DNA from: Haemophilus parainfluenzae
GTDB lineage: Bacteria > Pseudomonadota > Gammaproteobacteria > Enterobacterales > Pasteurellaceae
Length of the DNA stretch: 64,000 nt
Assembly (NCBI RefSeq): GCF_014931375.1
Contig: NZ_CP063117.1
Location: 558,001 to 622,000, forward strand
Direction: 5' to 3'
Part shown: in pieces, positions 1 to 9,070 of the stretch
How positions within the stretch are numbered: position 1 is the stretch's first letter
How the letters are laid out: every line of letters begins with the position of its first letter
Notes under the pieces: model-generated
Seen by the model: only the letters and a program-made list of their open reading frames with translations
The model's database searches: none
What the model was told of the DNA's origin: nothing
Made by a program: the position numbers and the translations under genes

Positions 1-339
1 ACTATCACTGCGTTACAAACATTACTATCATTAATGACAATCAGCCCATCATTAAATAAACAATTCAATGTGCTGGTGGATCTAGCGGTAGTAACAAACG
101 TTATTCCATACTTGCTCTCAATGGCTGCACTTGCTGTATTGTTGAAAACTGAAAATGTTCCTCAACAAAAATACAAAAAAACTGTTCTTGTTGCCTTTAT
201 TGGTTCAGTCTATAGTATCTATGCGCTTTATGCTGCGGGTGAACAAGCGATGTTATACGGTTCAATTGTGACCTTTATCGGTTGGACATTGTATGGTTTT
301 GTTTCTTACAAATTTGACCTTAAAAAATCTCAAGCTTAA
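1..339 (+). CDS. potE: PotE-type amino acid/polyamine antiporter, C-terminal fragment
   Basis: The reading frame is open from base 1 to a TAA at 337-339, so only the last ~112 residues of an integral membrane transporter are present. At least three hydrophobic segments are visible, followed by a short basic tail. The stretch SISPSLNKQF...VVTNVIPYLLSM recalls the last helices of putrescine/ornithine antiporter PotE of the APC superfamily, which exchanges putrescine for ornithine across the inner membrane. With most of the protein missing, arginine/agmatine or lysine/cadaverine relatives cannot be excluded. The gene ends in a strong terminator and converges on rseC. Confidence 0.7.
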   Translation, partial: TITALQTLLSLMTISPSLNKQFNVLVDLAVVTNVIPYLLSMAALAVLLKTENVPQQKYKKTVLVAFIGSVYSIYALYAAGEQAMLYGSIVTFIGWTLYGFVSYKFDLKKSQA

Positions 340-348
340 TTAAAAAAG

Positions 349-378
349 AAAAGCCTACATCTTCATGTAGGCCTTTTG
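349..378 (+). terminator. Intrinsic terminator of the antiporter gene
   Basis: Stem GCCTACAT (353-360), loop CTTC, ATGTAGGC (365-372), followed by CTTTT. It lies 13 bases after the antiporter stop codon. Confidence 0.85.
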
Positions 379-401
379 AGTAGTAATAAGCTTAAAGTAT
401 A

Positions 402-441
402 AAAGAGCGGTTGAAAATTTAATTGTTTTCAACCGCTCTTT
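402..441. terminator. Bidirectional terminator between potE and rseC
   Basis: Perfect 16-bp inverted repeat (402-417 with 426-441) around an 8-base loop, with A-rich and T-rich flanks on both sides. The arms contain AAGAGCGGT, one base from the uptake signal core. It sits between converging genes and can serve both strands. Confidence 0.85.
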
Positions 442-445
442 TTAT

Positions 446-886
446 TTAGGACAACACTCTCAACAAAACAGGCTGAAATTCCGTTTGTTGGCCGAGTTTG
501 TGGGTATATCGTTTAACCATCACAAAGGAAAGAGCGGTCAACATAAAGATTAAAATCGCACGGATGAGCTCATTTTCACTGATATAGCTAGAAAGTAATG
601 TTGCAACTAATAGAGTGAAAAGTGGCACGATATACATTAACAGTGCGGAGAAAAGCATGGATTTTTCTTCTAGACCGATTTCTACCATTTGGCCTGTGCG
701 CAGTGGCGTGATGGTTTCTAATGTGAAGATATGTTCGCCTCGTTTTCCGTTAAGCTCAGAAAGGGAAGCTGTTCCACAGGCTTCTCTAGCCGAACAAGCT
801 CCACAGGCGCTTTGTGATTGACATTTCACTTTAGCAAGACCCGTTTCTGCATCATAGCTCATCACTACTGCACTTTCTTTTAGCAT
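446..886 (-). CDS. rseC: RseC, SoxR-reducing / sigma-E-associated membrane protein
   Basis: A 146-residue protein with the RseC/MucC layout: a cytoplasmic N-terminus carrying four clustered cysteines (C22, C28, C31, C37 in the ACGAC..EACG region), two membrane helices (about residues 76-100 and 107-126) and a short C-terminal tail. In E. coli RseC is encoded with rpoE-rseAB and also belongs to the Rsx electron-transfer system that reduces SoxR. Here it lies about 24 kb from rpoE-rseA-rseB and overlaps the start of rsmJ by 7 bases, so it is probably translated from the rsmJ/trmA transcript. Confidence 0.88.
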   Translation of the reverse strand: MLKESAVVMSYDAETGLAKVKCQSQSACGACSAREACGTASLSELNGKRGEHIFTLETITPLRTGQMVEIGLEEKSMLFSALLMYIVPLFTLLVATLLSSYISENELIRAILIFMLTALSFVMVKRYTHKLGQQTEFQPVLLRVLS

Positions 887-1647
887 TGTGCTTCTCCCAT
901 ATAAATATCAAAGCGGTGGTTTTTGGTTTCACGACTAACATGGGGTGCTTTTTGCGCTAAAAATTCCGCATAATCAGGACGTTTTACCACCACACGTTTA
1001 CGGGCTAATTGTAACGCAGGTGTCAAGAGCTCATCGGCATCTAAATCGGCACCAACCAAATGTTGGAATACACGCATTTCTTTTTTAACTAGGGCTGATT
1101 TTTGTTTGTGCGGATACATTGGATCCAAATACACCACATCGGCACTCTCGGTTTGTGGATTGAGTTCGGCAATATGATGAACATCTAGCAATTGCATATT
1201 TTGTTGCATCATTTCGCCTATTTCTACATCCTGATAAGCGCGGTTGAGCCCATCCTGTAATAATAAATACACCACAGGATGGCGCTCTACTAAGCGCACT
1301 TGGCAACCAATAGAAGCTAAAACAAAGGCATCTCGACCAAGTCCGGCTGTAGCATCAATTACGCTAGGTAATTCAGCACCCTTAATGCCTACAGCTTTGG
1401 CAACAGCTTCGCCACGTCCACCGCCGAATTTACGACGATGGGCCATTGCACCAGCTACGAAATCTACAAACACATCGCCCAATTTAGGCTCATCGAGTTT
1501 ACGCAAGGCAAGATGGGTTTCAGTTCGCACCAATGCAAGCGGACTTTCAGTACAATGCTCGATACCAAGAGGGGAACAAAGTGCGGTCAATTCTGACAAT
1601 GTTCCTGCTTCGGCAAGCAGTTGAATTTTTATTTTCTCACCAGCCAT
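880..1647 (-). CDS. rsmJ: 16S rRNA (guanine-1516-N2)-methyltransferase RsmJ
   Basis: A 255-residue class I SAM-dependent methyltransferase that adds the m2G1516 mark to small-subunit rRNA. The SAM-binding motif [13 protein letters not shown] lies at residues 96-108 and the catalytic-region motif DPMYP at 175-179, both typical of the RsmJ/YhiQ family. Length is normal. The start overlaps the end of trmA by 19 bases and its stop overlaps rseC, giving a tightly packed trmA-rsmJ-rseC unit on the minus strand. One uptake signal lies within the gene at 1579-1587. Confidence 0.92.
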   Translation of the reverse strand: MAGEKIKIQLLAEAGTLSELTALCSPLGIEHCTESPLALVRTETHLALRKLDEPKLGDVFVDFVAGAMAHRRKFGGGRGEAVAKAVGIKGAELPSVIDATAGLGRDAFVLASIGCQVRLVERHPVVYLLLQDGLNRAYQDVEIGEMMQQNMQLLDVHHIAELNPQTESADVVYLDPMYPHKQKSALVKKEMRVFQHLVGADLDADELLTPALQLARKRVVVKRPDYAEFLAQKAPHVSRETKNHRFDIYMGEAQC

Positions 1648-2720
1648 ACGCCGCTTTCCATATGATCCGTGTAAGGGAATTGGTCAAACAGTGCCGCTTT
1701 TTCAATGCGGTAGGTTTGGCTTAGGGTCTGTAAGTTCTCGCAAAGCGTATGTGGATTACAGGAAATATACAAAATACGATCGTAATTCTGCACCAGTTTT
1801 ACCGTGTCAGGGTCAAGCCCTGCTCGTGGTGGGTCAACAAAAATCGTATTGCATTGATAGGCTTTTAAATCAATGCCTTTTAAGCGATTAAACTCACGTA
1901 CGCCATTCATGGCTTGGGTAAACTCTTCTGCGGACATACGGATAATTTGTAGATTATCTATACCATTTTCCGCAATATTAAATTGTGCGGCAGCCACGGA
2001 TGGCTTGGCGATTTCGGTAGCAAGCACTTTACGGAAATTTTGTGCAAGGGCGATGGAGAAATTGCCATTACCACAGTACAGCTCTAATAAATCCCCTTGC
2101 GAACCTTGTGTGCAATTAATCGCCCACTCCAACATTTTGCAATTCACCGCTGCATTAGGCTGGGTAAAGCTGTTTTCCACTTGGCGATAAACATAATTGC
2201 GTCCTTTTACCGGTAACACTTCATCGACAAAATCCTGCTCTAAACAGATTTTTTGTTTACTCGCACGACCAATCAACTGCACATCAAAACCAAGTTGTTG
2301 TAATGCTTCTTTTAAGCGTGTAGCAGCGCTTTGCCATTCTTCTGTGAGTTGCTTGTGGTAAAGCAGGCTTACAATAATCTTATTGCTGAGCGTGCTCAAA
2401 TAATCAATTTGAAACAGTTTTTTATGAAGCACTTCCTGCGTTTTTAACAACGGTAATAAGGCTTTCATCATGCGATTGATCAGTTCGCTGGCAATCGGGA
2501 ACTCATCCACTCGATAGCGCTGCAAGGTGCTTTGATCAAACATAATGTGATAAAAATCGCCTTTATCATGCCAAATACGAAATTCTGCACGCATCCGATA
2601 ATGGCTGGTTGGCGAATCAAACACGGCTATTTCTGGGGCGTTAAAAGGCTGCAAAAGTGCGGTCAGTTTTTCAGTCTTTTTTTGCAGGAGTTCGGTATAT
2701 TGGGAAATGGGTAGTTGCAT
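1629..2720 (-). CDS. trmA: tRNA (uracil-54-C5)-methyltransferase TrmA
   Basis: A 363-residue enzyme that makes ribothymidine at position 54 of tRNA using SAM. Visible motifs are the SAM loop [10 protein letters not shown], the DPPRAGLD motif, and the catalytic cysteine in YISCNPHTL, all in the C-terminal half. Length and order match E. coli TrmA. It is the first gene of the compact minus-strand group trmA-rsmJ-rseC. An uptake signal lies near the N-terminal coding end (2655-2663). The methionine chosen gives the normal family N-terminus MQLPISQY. Confidence 0.96.
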   Translation of the reverse strand: MQLPISQYTELLQKKTEKLTALLQPFNAPEIAVFDSPTSHYRMRAEFRIWHDKGDFYHIMFDQSTLQRYRVDEFPIASELINRMMKALLPLLKTQEVLHKKLFQIDYLSTLSNKIIVSLLYHKQLTEEWQSAATRLKEALQQLGFDVQLIGRASKQKICLEQDFVDEVLPVKGRNYVYRQVENSFTQPNAAVNCKMLEWAINCTQGSQGDLLELYCGNGNFSIALAQNFRKVLATEIAKPSVAAAQFNIAENGIDNLQIIRMSAEEFTQAMNGVREFNRLKGIDLKAYQCNTIFVDPPRAGLDPDTVKLVQNYDRILYISCNPHTLCENLQTLSQTYRIEKAALFDQFPYTDHMESGVWLVRK

Positions 2721-2777
2721 TGATGTTTACGTTTGAATGATAAATATCCCATAGCCCTTGGCAAGCATGGGGATTGA

Positions 2778-2813
2778 GTAAAAAAGCAAAAGGCAAGCTT
2801 CTGCCTGCCTTTT
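2778..2813 (-). terminator. Intrinsic terminator of the maoP transcript
   Basis: Read on the minus strand, arms 2806-2813 and 2788-2795 (AAAAGGCA/TGCCTTTT) form a stem followed by TTGCTTTTTT. It lies just after the maoP stop codon. Confidence 0.75.
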
Positions 2814-2821
2814 AAAATGTA

Positions 2822-3157
2822 TTATTCGCCAGAATAATCTTCGCCGCCAGAAGCCGCTTCGCTCACATCACCTGATAAGGTGTAAACACGTTTTGTTGTG
2901 TTAATGCGAGTACGATATTTATTCCAGGTTTTTTCGAAGAAAGTTTCCGGTGCACGTTCACCACGGCAAAAAGCAACAAATTCTTTTTCTTCTTTTGTCG
3001 CTGGCTTGCGCTCGCTTGAATCTAATGCTTTAAACGCTTGACCATATTGCTCTAATACTTGGGATTCTTTGATTGTATAATCACCGTGACGGGAAAATCC
3101 GCGTGGGTAGTTTTTGTCGTCAAAAAAACGACGAGTAACACTGAAACTAGCAGCCAT
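2822..3157 (-). CDS. maoP: MaoP (YifE), macrodomain Ori organisation protein, DUF413
   Basis: About 111 residues with the DUF413 signature NYPRGFSRHGDYTIKE and FCRGER, closely matching E. coli YifE/MaoP, which is needed with the maoS site to organise the Ori macrodomain of the chromosome. Two ATGs are close together. The upstream one at 3163 sits against a GAGAG ribosome binding site with no spacing, whereas the ATG at 3157 (MAASF) has a 6-7 base gap and matches the E. coli N-terminus, so 3157 is chosen. Whether the macrodomain role holds in Haemophilus is inferred. Confidence 0.88.
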   Translation of the reverse strand: MAASFSVTRRFFDDKNYPRGFSRHGDYTIKESQVLEQYGQAFKALDSSERKPATKEEKEFVAFCRGERAPETFFEKTWNKYRTRINTTKRVYTLSGDVSEAASGGEDYSGE

Positions 3158-3210
3158 AATCATCTCTCTTCTTTATATTTAAAAACGGCAGGCATTAAAC
3201 CAATTTTTTT

Positions 3211-3816
3211 TTATTTTTGCAATAAACCTTTCACGGTTTCTACATAATCTTTGACGAAATCATCGTAATTTAAGCCTTCAGGGTTTACACGATATTTGCC
3301 ATTGACATAGAAATCAGGTACGCCATGTACTTTAAACTGCTCAGCTGCATTCACTTGTTTATTCACTAAACCGTTTACAGCAAAGCTGTTGATGTTGTTA
3401 TCAAATTGTTCAGCAGTCACACCGTTATCAATGAAGATTTTACGAATATCGTCCATTGAGCTTAATTTATCTTGTTGTGCGGCTTCAAATAAAGGCGCTT
3501 TCACTTTGCTTTCTGCACCAAGTGCCATCGCTAATGCCCATGCACGAGTGAGGTTTTCAGATTGACGACCTAAGAAGTTAACGTGATATTGTTTAAATTC
3601 AGTGCCTTTTGGTAAGCTTTCTGCAACTTGTTTTGGAATGTGGTATTCCATTTCAAAGGCATAGCAATGCGGGCAGTAGAAAGAGAAAAATTCAATCACT
3701 TCAGGCTGTGCAGAAGCGGTTTGACCCACTTGAACGTATTGTTTACCTTCTTCTAGATTAGCTGCGAATGCGTTAAATGAAAATAAAGCACCGAGTAAAA
3801 ATAAAACTTTTTTCAT
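3211..3816 (-). CDS. dsbA: Periplasmic thiol:disulfide oxidase DsbA
   Basis: A 201-residue exported thioredoxin-fold protein that introduces disulfides into periplasmic proteins and is reoxidised by DsbB. The signal peptide ends near residue 18 (FNAFA|AN). The active site CPHC is at residues 48-51 (FFSFYCPHC), and the cis-proline loop HGVPDFYVNG appears in the C-terminal half. It follows yihD by 9 bases on the same strand and is likely co-transcribed, an order also seen in enteric bacteria (yihD, dsbA). Confidence 0.96.
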   Translation of the reverse strand: MKKVLFLLGALFSFNAFAANLEEGKQYVQVGQTASAQPEVIEFFSFYCPHCYAFEMEYHIPKQVAESLPKGTEFKQYHVNFLGRQSENLTRAWALAMALGAESKVKAPLFEAAQQDKLSSMDDIRKIFIDNGVTAEQFDNNINSFAVNGLVNKQVNAAEQFKVHGVPDFYVNGKYRVNPEGLNYDDFVKDYVETVKGLLQK

Positions 3817-3825
3817 TTGTTTTCC

Positions 3826-4092
3826 TTATTTAATAATTCCGCGCGCTTTTAACAATGCGGTTTTAAAATCTTCTTCATAATCTTTTTTGATACCAGGAAT
3901 TGGCTCAAGTTTATCTGTGCCGTGCATTTTTAAATGATAAATAATCACTTCATCAGATAATTCTGCTACGGGTTTATCAAAACCTGCTTCATCAGCAATT
4001 TTTTGCAAAATTTGTAACAAGCTCAGATCTGGGTCTTTAGACCAGTAAGGTTGTAAAAGTTCCAAAACTTCATTTAAACGCTTACATTTCAT
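3826..4092 (-). CDS. yihD: YihD family protein (DUF1040)
   Basis: An 88-residue acidic/basic mixed cytoplasmic protein beginning [17 protein letters not shown], the YihD/DUF1040 family. No enzymatic motif is visible and its biochemical function is not established. It is the first gene of a yihD-dsbA pair and is divergent from mobA, 66 bases away. A similar dsbA neighbourhood exists in E. coli, supporting the family call. Confidence 0.85.
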   Translation of the reverse strand: MKCKRLNEVLELLQPYWSKDPDLSLLQILQKIADEAGFDKPVAELSDEVIIYHLKMHGTDKLEPIPGIKKDYEEDFKTALLKARGIIK

Positions 4093-4158
4093 TGCTATTT
4101 CCTTTTAAATGGAGAAAAATAAGGCTAGATCATACTTCAAATAAGGCAATAAGAAAAC

Positions 4159-4725
4159 ATGGAATACACAATAAGTGCGGTTATTTTAGCGGGTGGAAAA
4201 GCACGGAGGATGAATGGGGCGGATAAAGGCTTGCAGCTTTTACAAAATAAACCATTAATTAGCCATGTGATTGAGCGCTTACAACCTCAAGTGATTGATA
4301 TTTCAATTAATGCTAATCGCCACCATACGGAATATGCACAATGGGGTTTTCCCGTATTTTCAGATGAATTGCCTGATTTTCAGGGGCCGTTGAGCGGTAT
4401 ATTAACAGCACTTGAACAAGCTAAAACAGATTTTGTACTTTTTGTGCCTTGTGATAGCCCGTATTTTCCACAAAACTTATTAGAAAAATTAAAAAGTGCG
4501 GTTAAAAATGACCACACTTTAATGGCTTATGCAAAAGATATGGAGCGTGAACACCCGACATTTTGTTTGATGTCCGTTCAGCTTAAAGATAAGTTACGAG
4601 CTTATTTAAACGAAGGCGAACGTCGTTTATTACAATTTATGAACAAAAATGGCGCAGTTGCTGTCCAATTTGACGAACAAGAAGGGCGATTTGTAAATTT
4701 TAATACCTTAGAAGATTTACAATAA
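4159..4725 (+). CDS. mobA: Molybdenum cofactor guanylyltransferase MobA
   Basis: A 188-residue nucleotidyltransferase that attaches GMP to molybdopterin to form MGD for molybdoenzymes of the DMSO reductase family. The N-terminal GTP-binding loop VILAGGKARRMNGADKGL and the metal-binding region FVPCDSPYFP are typical. The start codon lies close to an uptake signal at 4173-4181, which encodes part of the first beta strand (SAVI). mobB lies 23 kb away rather than beside it, unlike the E. coli mobAB operon. Confidence 0.94.
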   Translation: MEYTISAVILAGGKARRMNGADKGLQLLQNKPLISHVIERLQPQVIDISINANRHHTEYAQWGFPVFSDELPDFQGPLSGILTALEQAKTDFVLFVPCDSPYFPQNLLEKLKSAVKNDHTLMAYAKDMEREHPTFCLMSVQLKDKLRAYLNEGERRLLQFMNKNGAVAVQFDEQEGRFVNFNTLEDLQ

Positions 4726-4806
4726 ATTATTTGTTTAACCTTGAATTTTGTAAAAAATTCTCCATTATTGCAGTGTTTACTTTCTATTTTATTGAGGAAC
4801 TTTATT

Positions 4807-5655
4807 ATGATGCGAATCCTTTTATTTTTAGCCACTAACTTTGCTGTGATGCTTGTGTTAGGGATTATTTTAAATGTGACCGGTATTGCAGGAAATAGTA
4901 CAGGTGGCATTTTAATTATGGCAATGCTTTTTGGTTTTGCTGGATCATTGATTTCATTATTCTTATCAAAAACCATGGCATTGCGCTCTGTGGGGGCTGA
5001 AGTAATTACCGAACCTCGTAATCAAGCGGAGCGTTGGTTAGTAGAAACTGTACGCCGTCAAGCGCAACAAGCAGGTATTCCAATGCCAGATGTGGCGATT
5101 TACCATTCTAATGATGCGAATGCTTTTGCTACAGGTGCGACTAAAAACAATTCTTTAGTGGCGATTAGTACAGGCTTATTAAACTCCATGACGGAAGAAG
5201 AAGCTGAAGCAGTATTGGCTCATGAGGTCTCACACATCGCGAACGGTGATATGGTGACCATGACTTTATTGCAGGGCGTATTGAATACCTTCGTGATTTT
5301 CTTATCTCGCGTGATCGCCAATGTGGTAGCAAGTTCTCGTAATGGCGATGAAGAAAGCCGTAGTTCAGGCATTTATTTCTTGGTTTCAATGGTGTTAGAA
5401 ATTGTATTTGGTATTTTAGCGAGCATTATCGCGATGTGGTTCTCGCGCTATCGTGAATATCGTGCAGATGCAGGTTCTGCACAGCTTGTTGGAAAAGAAA
5501 AAATGATTGCGGCATTGCAACGTTTACAACAAATTCATGAGCCGCAAGAGATGGAAGGTTCACTTAATGCTTTTATGATTAACGGCAAACGTAGCGAACT
5601 CTTTATGAGCCATCCTCCGCTTGAAAAACGTATCGAAGCATTACGTAGTTTATAA
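4807..5655 (+). CDS. htpX: Inner-membrane zinc metalloprotease HtpX
   Basis: An M48-family membrane protease of 282 residues for quality control of membrane proteins. Two N-terminal helices (about 4-24 and 34-55), the zinc motif HEVSH at residues 139-143, two more helices, and the downstream EYRAD zinc-ligand motif are visible. A longer in-frame ORF starts at 4741, but the ATG at 4807 has GAGGAA upstream and gives [11 protein letters not shown], which aligns with E. coli HtpX. It ends at a bidirectional terminator facing pepD. Confidence 0.95.
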   Translation: MMRILLFLATNFAVMLVLGIILNVTGIAGNSTGGILIMAMLFGFAGSLISLFLSKTMALRSVGAEVITEPRNQAERWLVETVRRQAQQAGIPMPDVAIYHSNDANAFATGATKNNSLVAISTGLLNSMTEEEAEAVLAHEVSHIANGDMVTMTLLQGVLNTFVIFLSRVIANVVASSRNGDEESRSSGIYFLVSMVLEIVFGILASIIAMWFSRYREYRADAGSAQLVGKEKMIAALQRLQQIHEPQEMEGSLNAFMINGKRSELFMSHPPLEKRIEALRSL

Positions 5656-5668
5656 AAGATAAAAAATA

Positions 5669-5700
5669 AAGGGCTAAATGTAATATTTAGCCCTTTTTAT
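5669..5700. terminator. Bidirectional terminator between htpX and pepD
   Basis: Stem AAGGGCTAAAT (5669-5679) with ATTTAGCCCTT (5685-5695), 5-base loop, T-run after it on the plus strand and A-rich sequence before it. It separates convergent genes. Confidence 0.88.
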
Positions 5701-5707
5701 TTGTAGA

Positions 5708-7156
5708 TTATTTAATATCCGCTAAGACTTTAGTGAGTAATTCCCAGTAAGTTTGTACTGTTGAAATTTGGACTTTTTCATCTGGCGAATGCGCATTACG
5801 AATAGTTGGCCCCACAGAAATCATATCAATATTTGGATAATGTTCTTTCAATAAGCCACATTCAAGCCCCGCGTGAATCACTTTAATCTCAGGCTCTTTG
5901 CCAAGCACTTCTGCATAATGTTTTTTCATTAAGGCTAAAATTGCAGTGTCGTTTACCGGTTTCCAACCAGGGTAAGAACCTGAGAATTCAACTGTTGCAC
6001 CAGTGAGTTCAGCGAGTGAAGTTAAGGTTTCTTCTACATACTCTTTACCACTTTCAATAAGCGAACGAATAAGAATCGTACCTTTGATTTTGTCTTCAAG
6101 AGTTTTTAATACACCAATGCTCAATGAGCTTTCCACGACATTTTTGATTACATCACTGTTGCGGATCACGCCATTTGGTAAGACGTTCAGCAAATTAATC
6201 ACTTTTTGAGTGCTTTCAAGCGTGAAGGTTTGTTTTGGATTTTCAACTTGCTCAAAGGTTAATGTTAAGTTCGGCTCAGCGATAGCAAGCTCTTCTTTCA
6301 ATAAAATTTCAAAATTTTTGACCGCACTTTTTACGCTTTCTACATCATGATTGAAGCAAATGGTTGCAGCCGCTTCACGTGGAATCGCATTACGAATTGA
6401 GCCACCACGAATTTCTGCAAGGGCAAAGTGCGGTTGATTTTGTGTAAGTTTTGCTAATAAGCGTGCTAATACTTTAATTGCATTCGCACGTGTGGTGTGA
6501 ATATCACAACCAGAGTGACCGCCTCGTAAACCTTTTAAGTTAATTTGCAAAGTGTGGTTGAATGAATTGGTTTCACGGTGAACAGGTAGCTCAACATTAG
6601 CATTCACACCACCAGCACAACCAATATAAATTTCACCGATTTCTTCGGTATCGGTATTAATTAAGATTTCTGATTTTAACCAGTTACGACGAAGGTGTAC
6701 GGCACCATCCATGCCGGTTTCTTCAGTCATGGTGAGTAACACTTCAAGTGGTGGGTGTGCAATATCGGTACTTTCTAATACCGCTAAGGTCGAGGCTAAA
6801 CCAATACCGTTATCCGCGCCAAGTGTCGTACCTTTTGCTTTTACCCAATCCCCATCAATATAAGGGCGAATAGGGTCTTGGGTAAAATTATGCGGATTGC
6901 CTTCATTGGCTTGTGGCACCATATCTAAATGTGCCTGTAAGACAACAGGTTGGCTGTTTTCCATCCCGGCTGTAGCCGGTTTACGAATTAATACATTGCC
7001 GGTCTCATCACGTTCTGCAAAGAATTGTTTTTCTTTCGCCCAGTTGACAATAAAAGTGGCGAGTGCATCTTCGTGATGAGAAGGATGTGGAATCGCACAA
7101 ATTTGATCAAACCATTTCCAAAGTAATTGCGGTTGTAATGTGGTAATTTCTGACAT
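5708..7156 (-). CDS. pepD: Aminoacyl-histidine dipeptidase PepD
   Basis: A 482-residue M20-family zinc peptidase that hydrolyses Xaa-His dipeptides such as carnosine. Metal-ligand and catalytic regions are visible: [10 protein letters not shown] near residue 75, GADNGIGLA near 118, TEETGMDGA near 145, and a C-terminal HAGLECG motif. Length matches E. coli PepD (485). A good ribosome binding site (AAGGAG) lies 7 bases before the ATG. Two uptake signals are in the coding region (6321-6329, 6426-6434). Confidence 0.95.
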   Translation of the reverse strand: MSEITTLQPQLLWKWFDQICAIPHPSHHEDALATFIVNWAKEKQFFAERDETGNVLIRKPATAGMENSQPVVLQAHLDMVPQANEGNPHNFTQDPIRPYIDGDWVKAKGTTLGADNGIGLASTLAVLESTDIAHPPLEVLLTMTEETGMDGAVHLRRNWLKSEILINTDTEEIGEIYIGCAGGVNANVELPVHRETNSFNHTLQINLKGLRGGHSGCDIHTTRANAIKVLARLLAKLTQNQPHFALAEIRGGSIRNAIPREAAATICFNHDVESVKSAVKNFEILLKEELAIAEPNLTLTFEQVENPKQTFTLESTQKVINLLNVLPNGVIRNSDVIKNVVESSLSIGVLKTLEDKIKGTILIRSLIESGKEYVEETLTSLAELTGATVEFSGSYPGWKPVNDTAILALMKKHYAEVLGKEPEIKVIHAGLECGLLKEHYPNIDMISVGPTIRNAHSPDEKVQISTVQTYWELLTKVLADIK

Positions 7157-7267
7157 AATGAACTCCTTTTTTCATTAAAATTTTTGCGGAAATCATAGCA
7201 TAAAACGCCAATTCAGGTTAAAATTCTGCAATTTTTTTATTTAGCGACAAAGTTTAAGGTATTTGTT

Positions 7268-7726
7268 ATGAGCGAAAAATATGTTGTGACTTGGGATATG
7301 TTCCAAATGCATGCCCGCAAATTAGCGGAACGTTTACTTCCTGCCACTCAGTGGAAAGGTATCATCGCAGTAAGTCGTGGTGGTTTATTCCCAGCAGCGG
7401 TACTTGCTCGCGAATTAAATATTCGTTTCGTAGAAACCGTGTGTATTGCGAGTTACGATCACGATGAACAAGGTGCATTAAAAGTATTACACCGAGCAGA
7501 TGGTGATGGTGAAGGTATGATCGTGGTAGACGATTTGGTAGATACCGGCAACACTGCTCGTGCAATTCGTGAAATGTATCCGAAAGCAAAATTTGTCACA
7601 GTATTCGCAAAACCAGCAGGTGCTGAGTTAGTGGATGATTACGTGATTGATATTCCACAAAATACTTGGATTGAACAACCTTGGGATTTAGGTTTAACTT
7701 TTGTGCCACCATTAGCAAGAAAATAA
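7268..7726 (+). CDS. gpt: Xanthine-guanine phosphoribosyltransferase Gpt
   Basis: A 152-residue type I phosphoribosyltransferase that salvages guanine and xanthine to GMP and XMP with PRPP. The PRPP-binding motif [12 protein letters not shown] is intact near residue 90 and the N-terminal [10 protein letters not shown] loop matches E. coli Gpt, which has the same length. It is transcribed alone, divergent from pepD, and followed by a GC-rich inverted repeat. Confidence 0.95.
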   Translation: MSEKYVVTWDMFQMHARKLAERLLPATQWKGIIAVSRGGLFPAAVLARELNIRFVETVCIASYDHDEQGALKVLHRADGDGEGMIVVDDLVDTGNTARAIREMYPKAKFVTVFAKPAGAELVDDYVIDIPQNTWIEQPWDLGLTFVPPLARK

Positions 7727-7749
7727 TAAAACCTAAATATAAAATTTTG

Positions 7750-7780
7750 TTACGCCGGTGCTTTTATAGTTCCGGCGTAA
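7750..7780. repeat. Perfect 9-bp inverted repeat after gpt
   Basis: TTACGCCGG (7750-7758) and CCGGCGTAA (7772-7780) with a 13-base loop. There is no T-run on either side, so it is not a classical intrinsic terminator. It may act as a hairpin in the gpt 3-prime end or in the leader of the next gene. Confidence 0.5.
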
Positions 7781-7805
7781 TAATTATGACCAATTTATTT
7801 TGATT

Positions 7806-9035
7806 ATGAATAATATGGACGCACAAAAAGCGCTAGAGCGATCTTACGTTTCCTCACTTGAAAATAAAGAATATGATGAAGCAGTCAAGCTGGCTGAAAC
7901 GCTTTGCTTACTTGATCCTAATAATCCCGAATACTCTCATAAAATTGCTTATGTTTATTTGCAACAATTAAAATGGGAAGAGGCAATTGAGGCAGAATTA
8001 AAAACATTAAAAATAGATGCGCAATATATTCCGGCTTTAGATTTATTGGCACATGCTTATGGTGCACTAGATGATTGGGAGCGCTCAGGTTTTTATGGTA
8101 GTTTAGCCCTTGAGTTGAAAGATAAAGCTATTCCCGTTCCAACACAGGAAATGGTTCCTGCGTCTGCGCCTAAAAATGGTAAGCGAATTATCGCATTTTC
8201 TTTATTTGGTAATAACTCCAAATATATTGAGCCGGCTGTATTAAATACGCAAGTTTCTCCGATGTTATTCCCAGGTTGGGTATGCCGTTTTTATGTAGAT
8301 GATTCAGTTTCTCCTGAAGCGATTCAACGATTAAAAAATAATGGTGCGGAAGTAGTTTATGTCACTTCACCTGTGAATAAATGGCCTGGTGCAATGTGGC
8401 GTTTTCTTGCAATTAATGATCCCGAAGCTGAGTATGTGATCTTCCGTGATGCTGACTCAGTAGTTTCTCACCGAGAAGCAGAAGCCGTGGCCGAATGGAT
8501 TGAAAGTGGTCATTCATTCCATACAATGCGTGATTCTGGCTCCCATACCGCACTTATTTTAGCGGGGATGTGGGGGGCTAAAGCTGGTGCGGTGCCAGAT
8601 ATGGAAGCAAGAATTCAATGTTTTGTTGATAAGGGATATGACTCTCGCCATTTTGCCGATCAGGATTTCCTTGCTGAAGACTTGTGGGGTTATATTCGCC
8701 AAGATGTATTTTCGCATGATAGAGTATTTAACTTCTGTAATGCAAAACCTTTCCCTGGGGAGTTTTACCCTCATTACCAAATTGCGCATTGCGAAGGGGC
8801 AAGCAGTTTTGATGCGAAAACCTCTTTTGAAGAAGGAAGCAAAGTCAGATGGACGTTATATTCAAAAATATCGCCTATGGTGAATGTCGATTATTCCTTT
8901 ATTCGTGTGCCTGAATTTAAAGTTTGCAGCTATGAAACTATCGTAGAGAATGGTCGATTTGAAGCATCAATACCAAGACGTTATGGATTCGCTTTTAAAG
9001 AAGGCTTAGCTAGAATAGATATTAAAAAAGCCTAA
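7806..9035 (+). CDS. TPR protein fused to a glycosyltransferase-like domain
   Basis: About 409 residues. The first ~110 form helical TPR-like repeats (YDEAVKLAETLCLLDPNNPEY, then WEEAIEAELKTLKIDAQYIPAL). The rest resembles GT-A-type sugar transferases: a Rossmann-like start RIIAFSLFGNNSKY, PGAMWRFLAIND, and a DxD-type metal motif FRDADS near residue 215, then GGxWG-like LAGMWGAK. No signal peptide is seen. A role in surface glycan or lipooligosaccharide synthesis is inferred; donor and acceptor are unknown. The longest ORF begins with TTG at 7800; ATG at 7806 or 7815 is likelier, with only a weak ribosome binding site. It stands alone between gpt and dnaE, and I saw no exact uptake signal in it. 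Confidence 0.55.
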   Translation: MNNMDAQKALERSYVSSLENKEYDEAVKLAETLCLLDPNNPEYSHKIAYVYLQQLKWEEAIEAELKTLKIDAQYIPALDLLAHAYGALDDWERSGFYGSLALELKDKAIPVPTQEMVPASAPKNGKRIIAFSLFGNNSKYIEPAVLNTQVSPMLFPGWVCRFYVDDSVSPEAIQRLKNNGAEVVYVTSPVNKWPGAMWRFLAINDPEAEYVIFRDADSVVSHREAEAVAEWIESGHSFHTMRDSGSHTALILAGMWGAKAGAVPDMEARIQCFVDKGYDSRHFADQDFLAEDLWGYIRQDVFSHDRVFNFCNAKPFPGEFYPHYQIAHCEGASSFDAKTSFEEGSKVRWTLYSKISPMVNVDYSFIRVPEFKVCSYETIVENGRFEASIPRRYGFAFKEGLARIDIKKA

Positions 9036-9070
9036 GTTATCTGTTTTAACTATCAACATAAGGATTATTC

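Noticed and set aside
3203..3211. Run of nine T at the dsbA stop, possible phase-variation tract
   Set aside because: It lies at the stop codon and beyond, not in a coding or promoter position that would switch expression.
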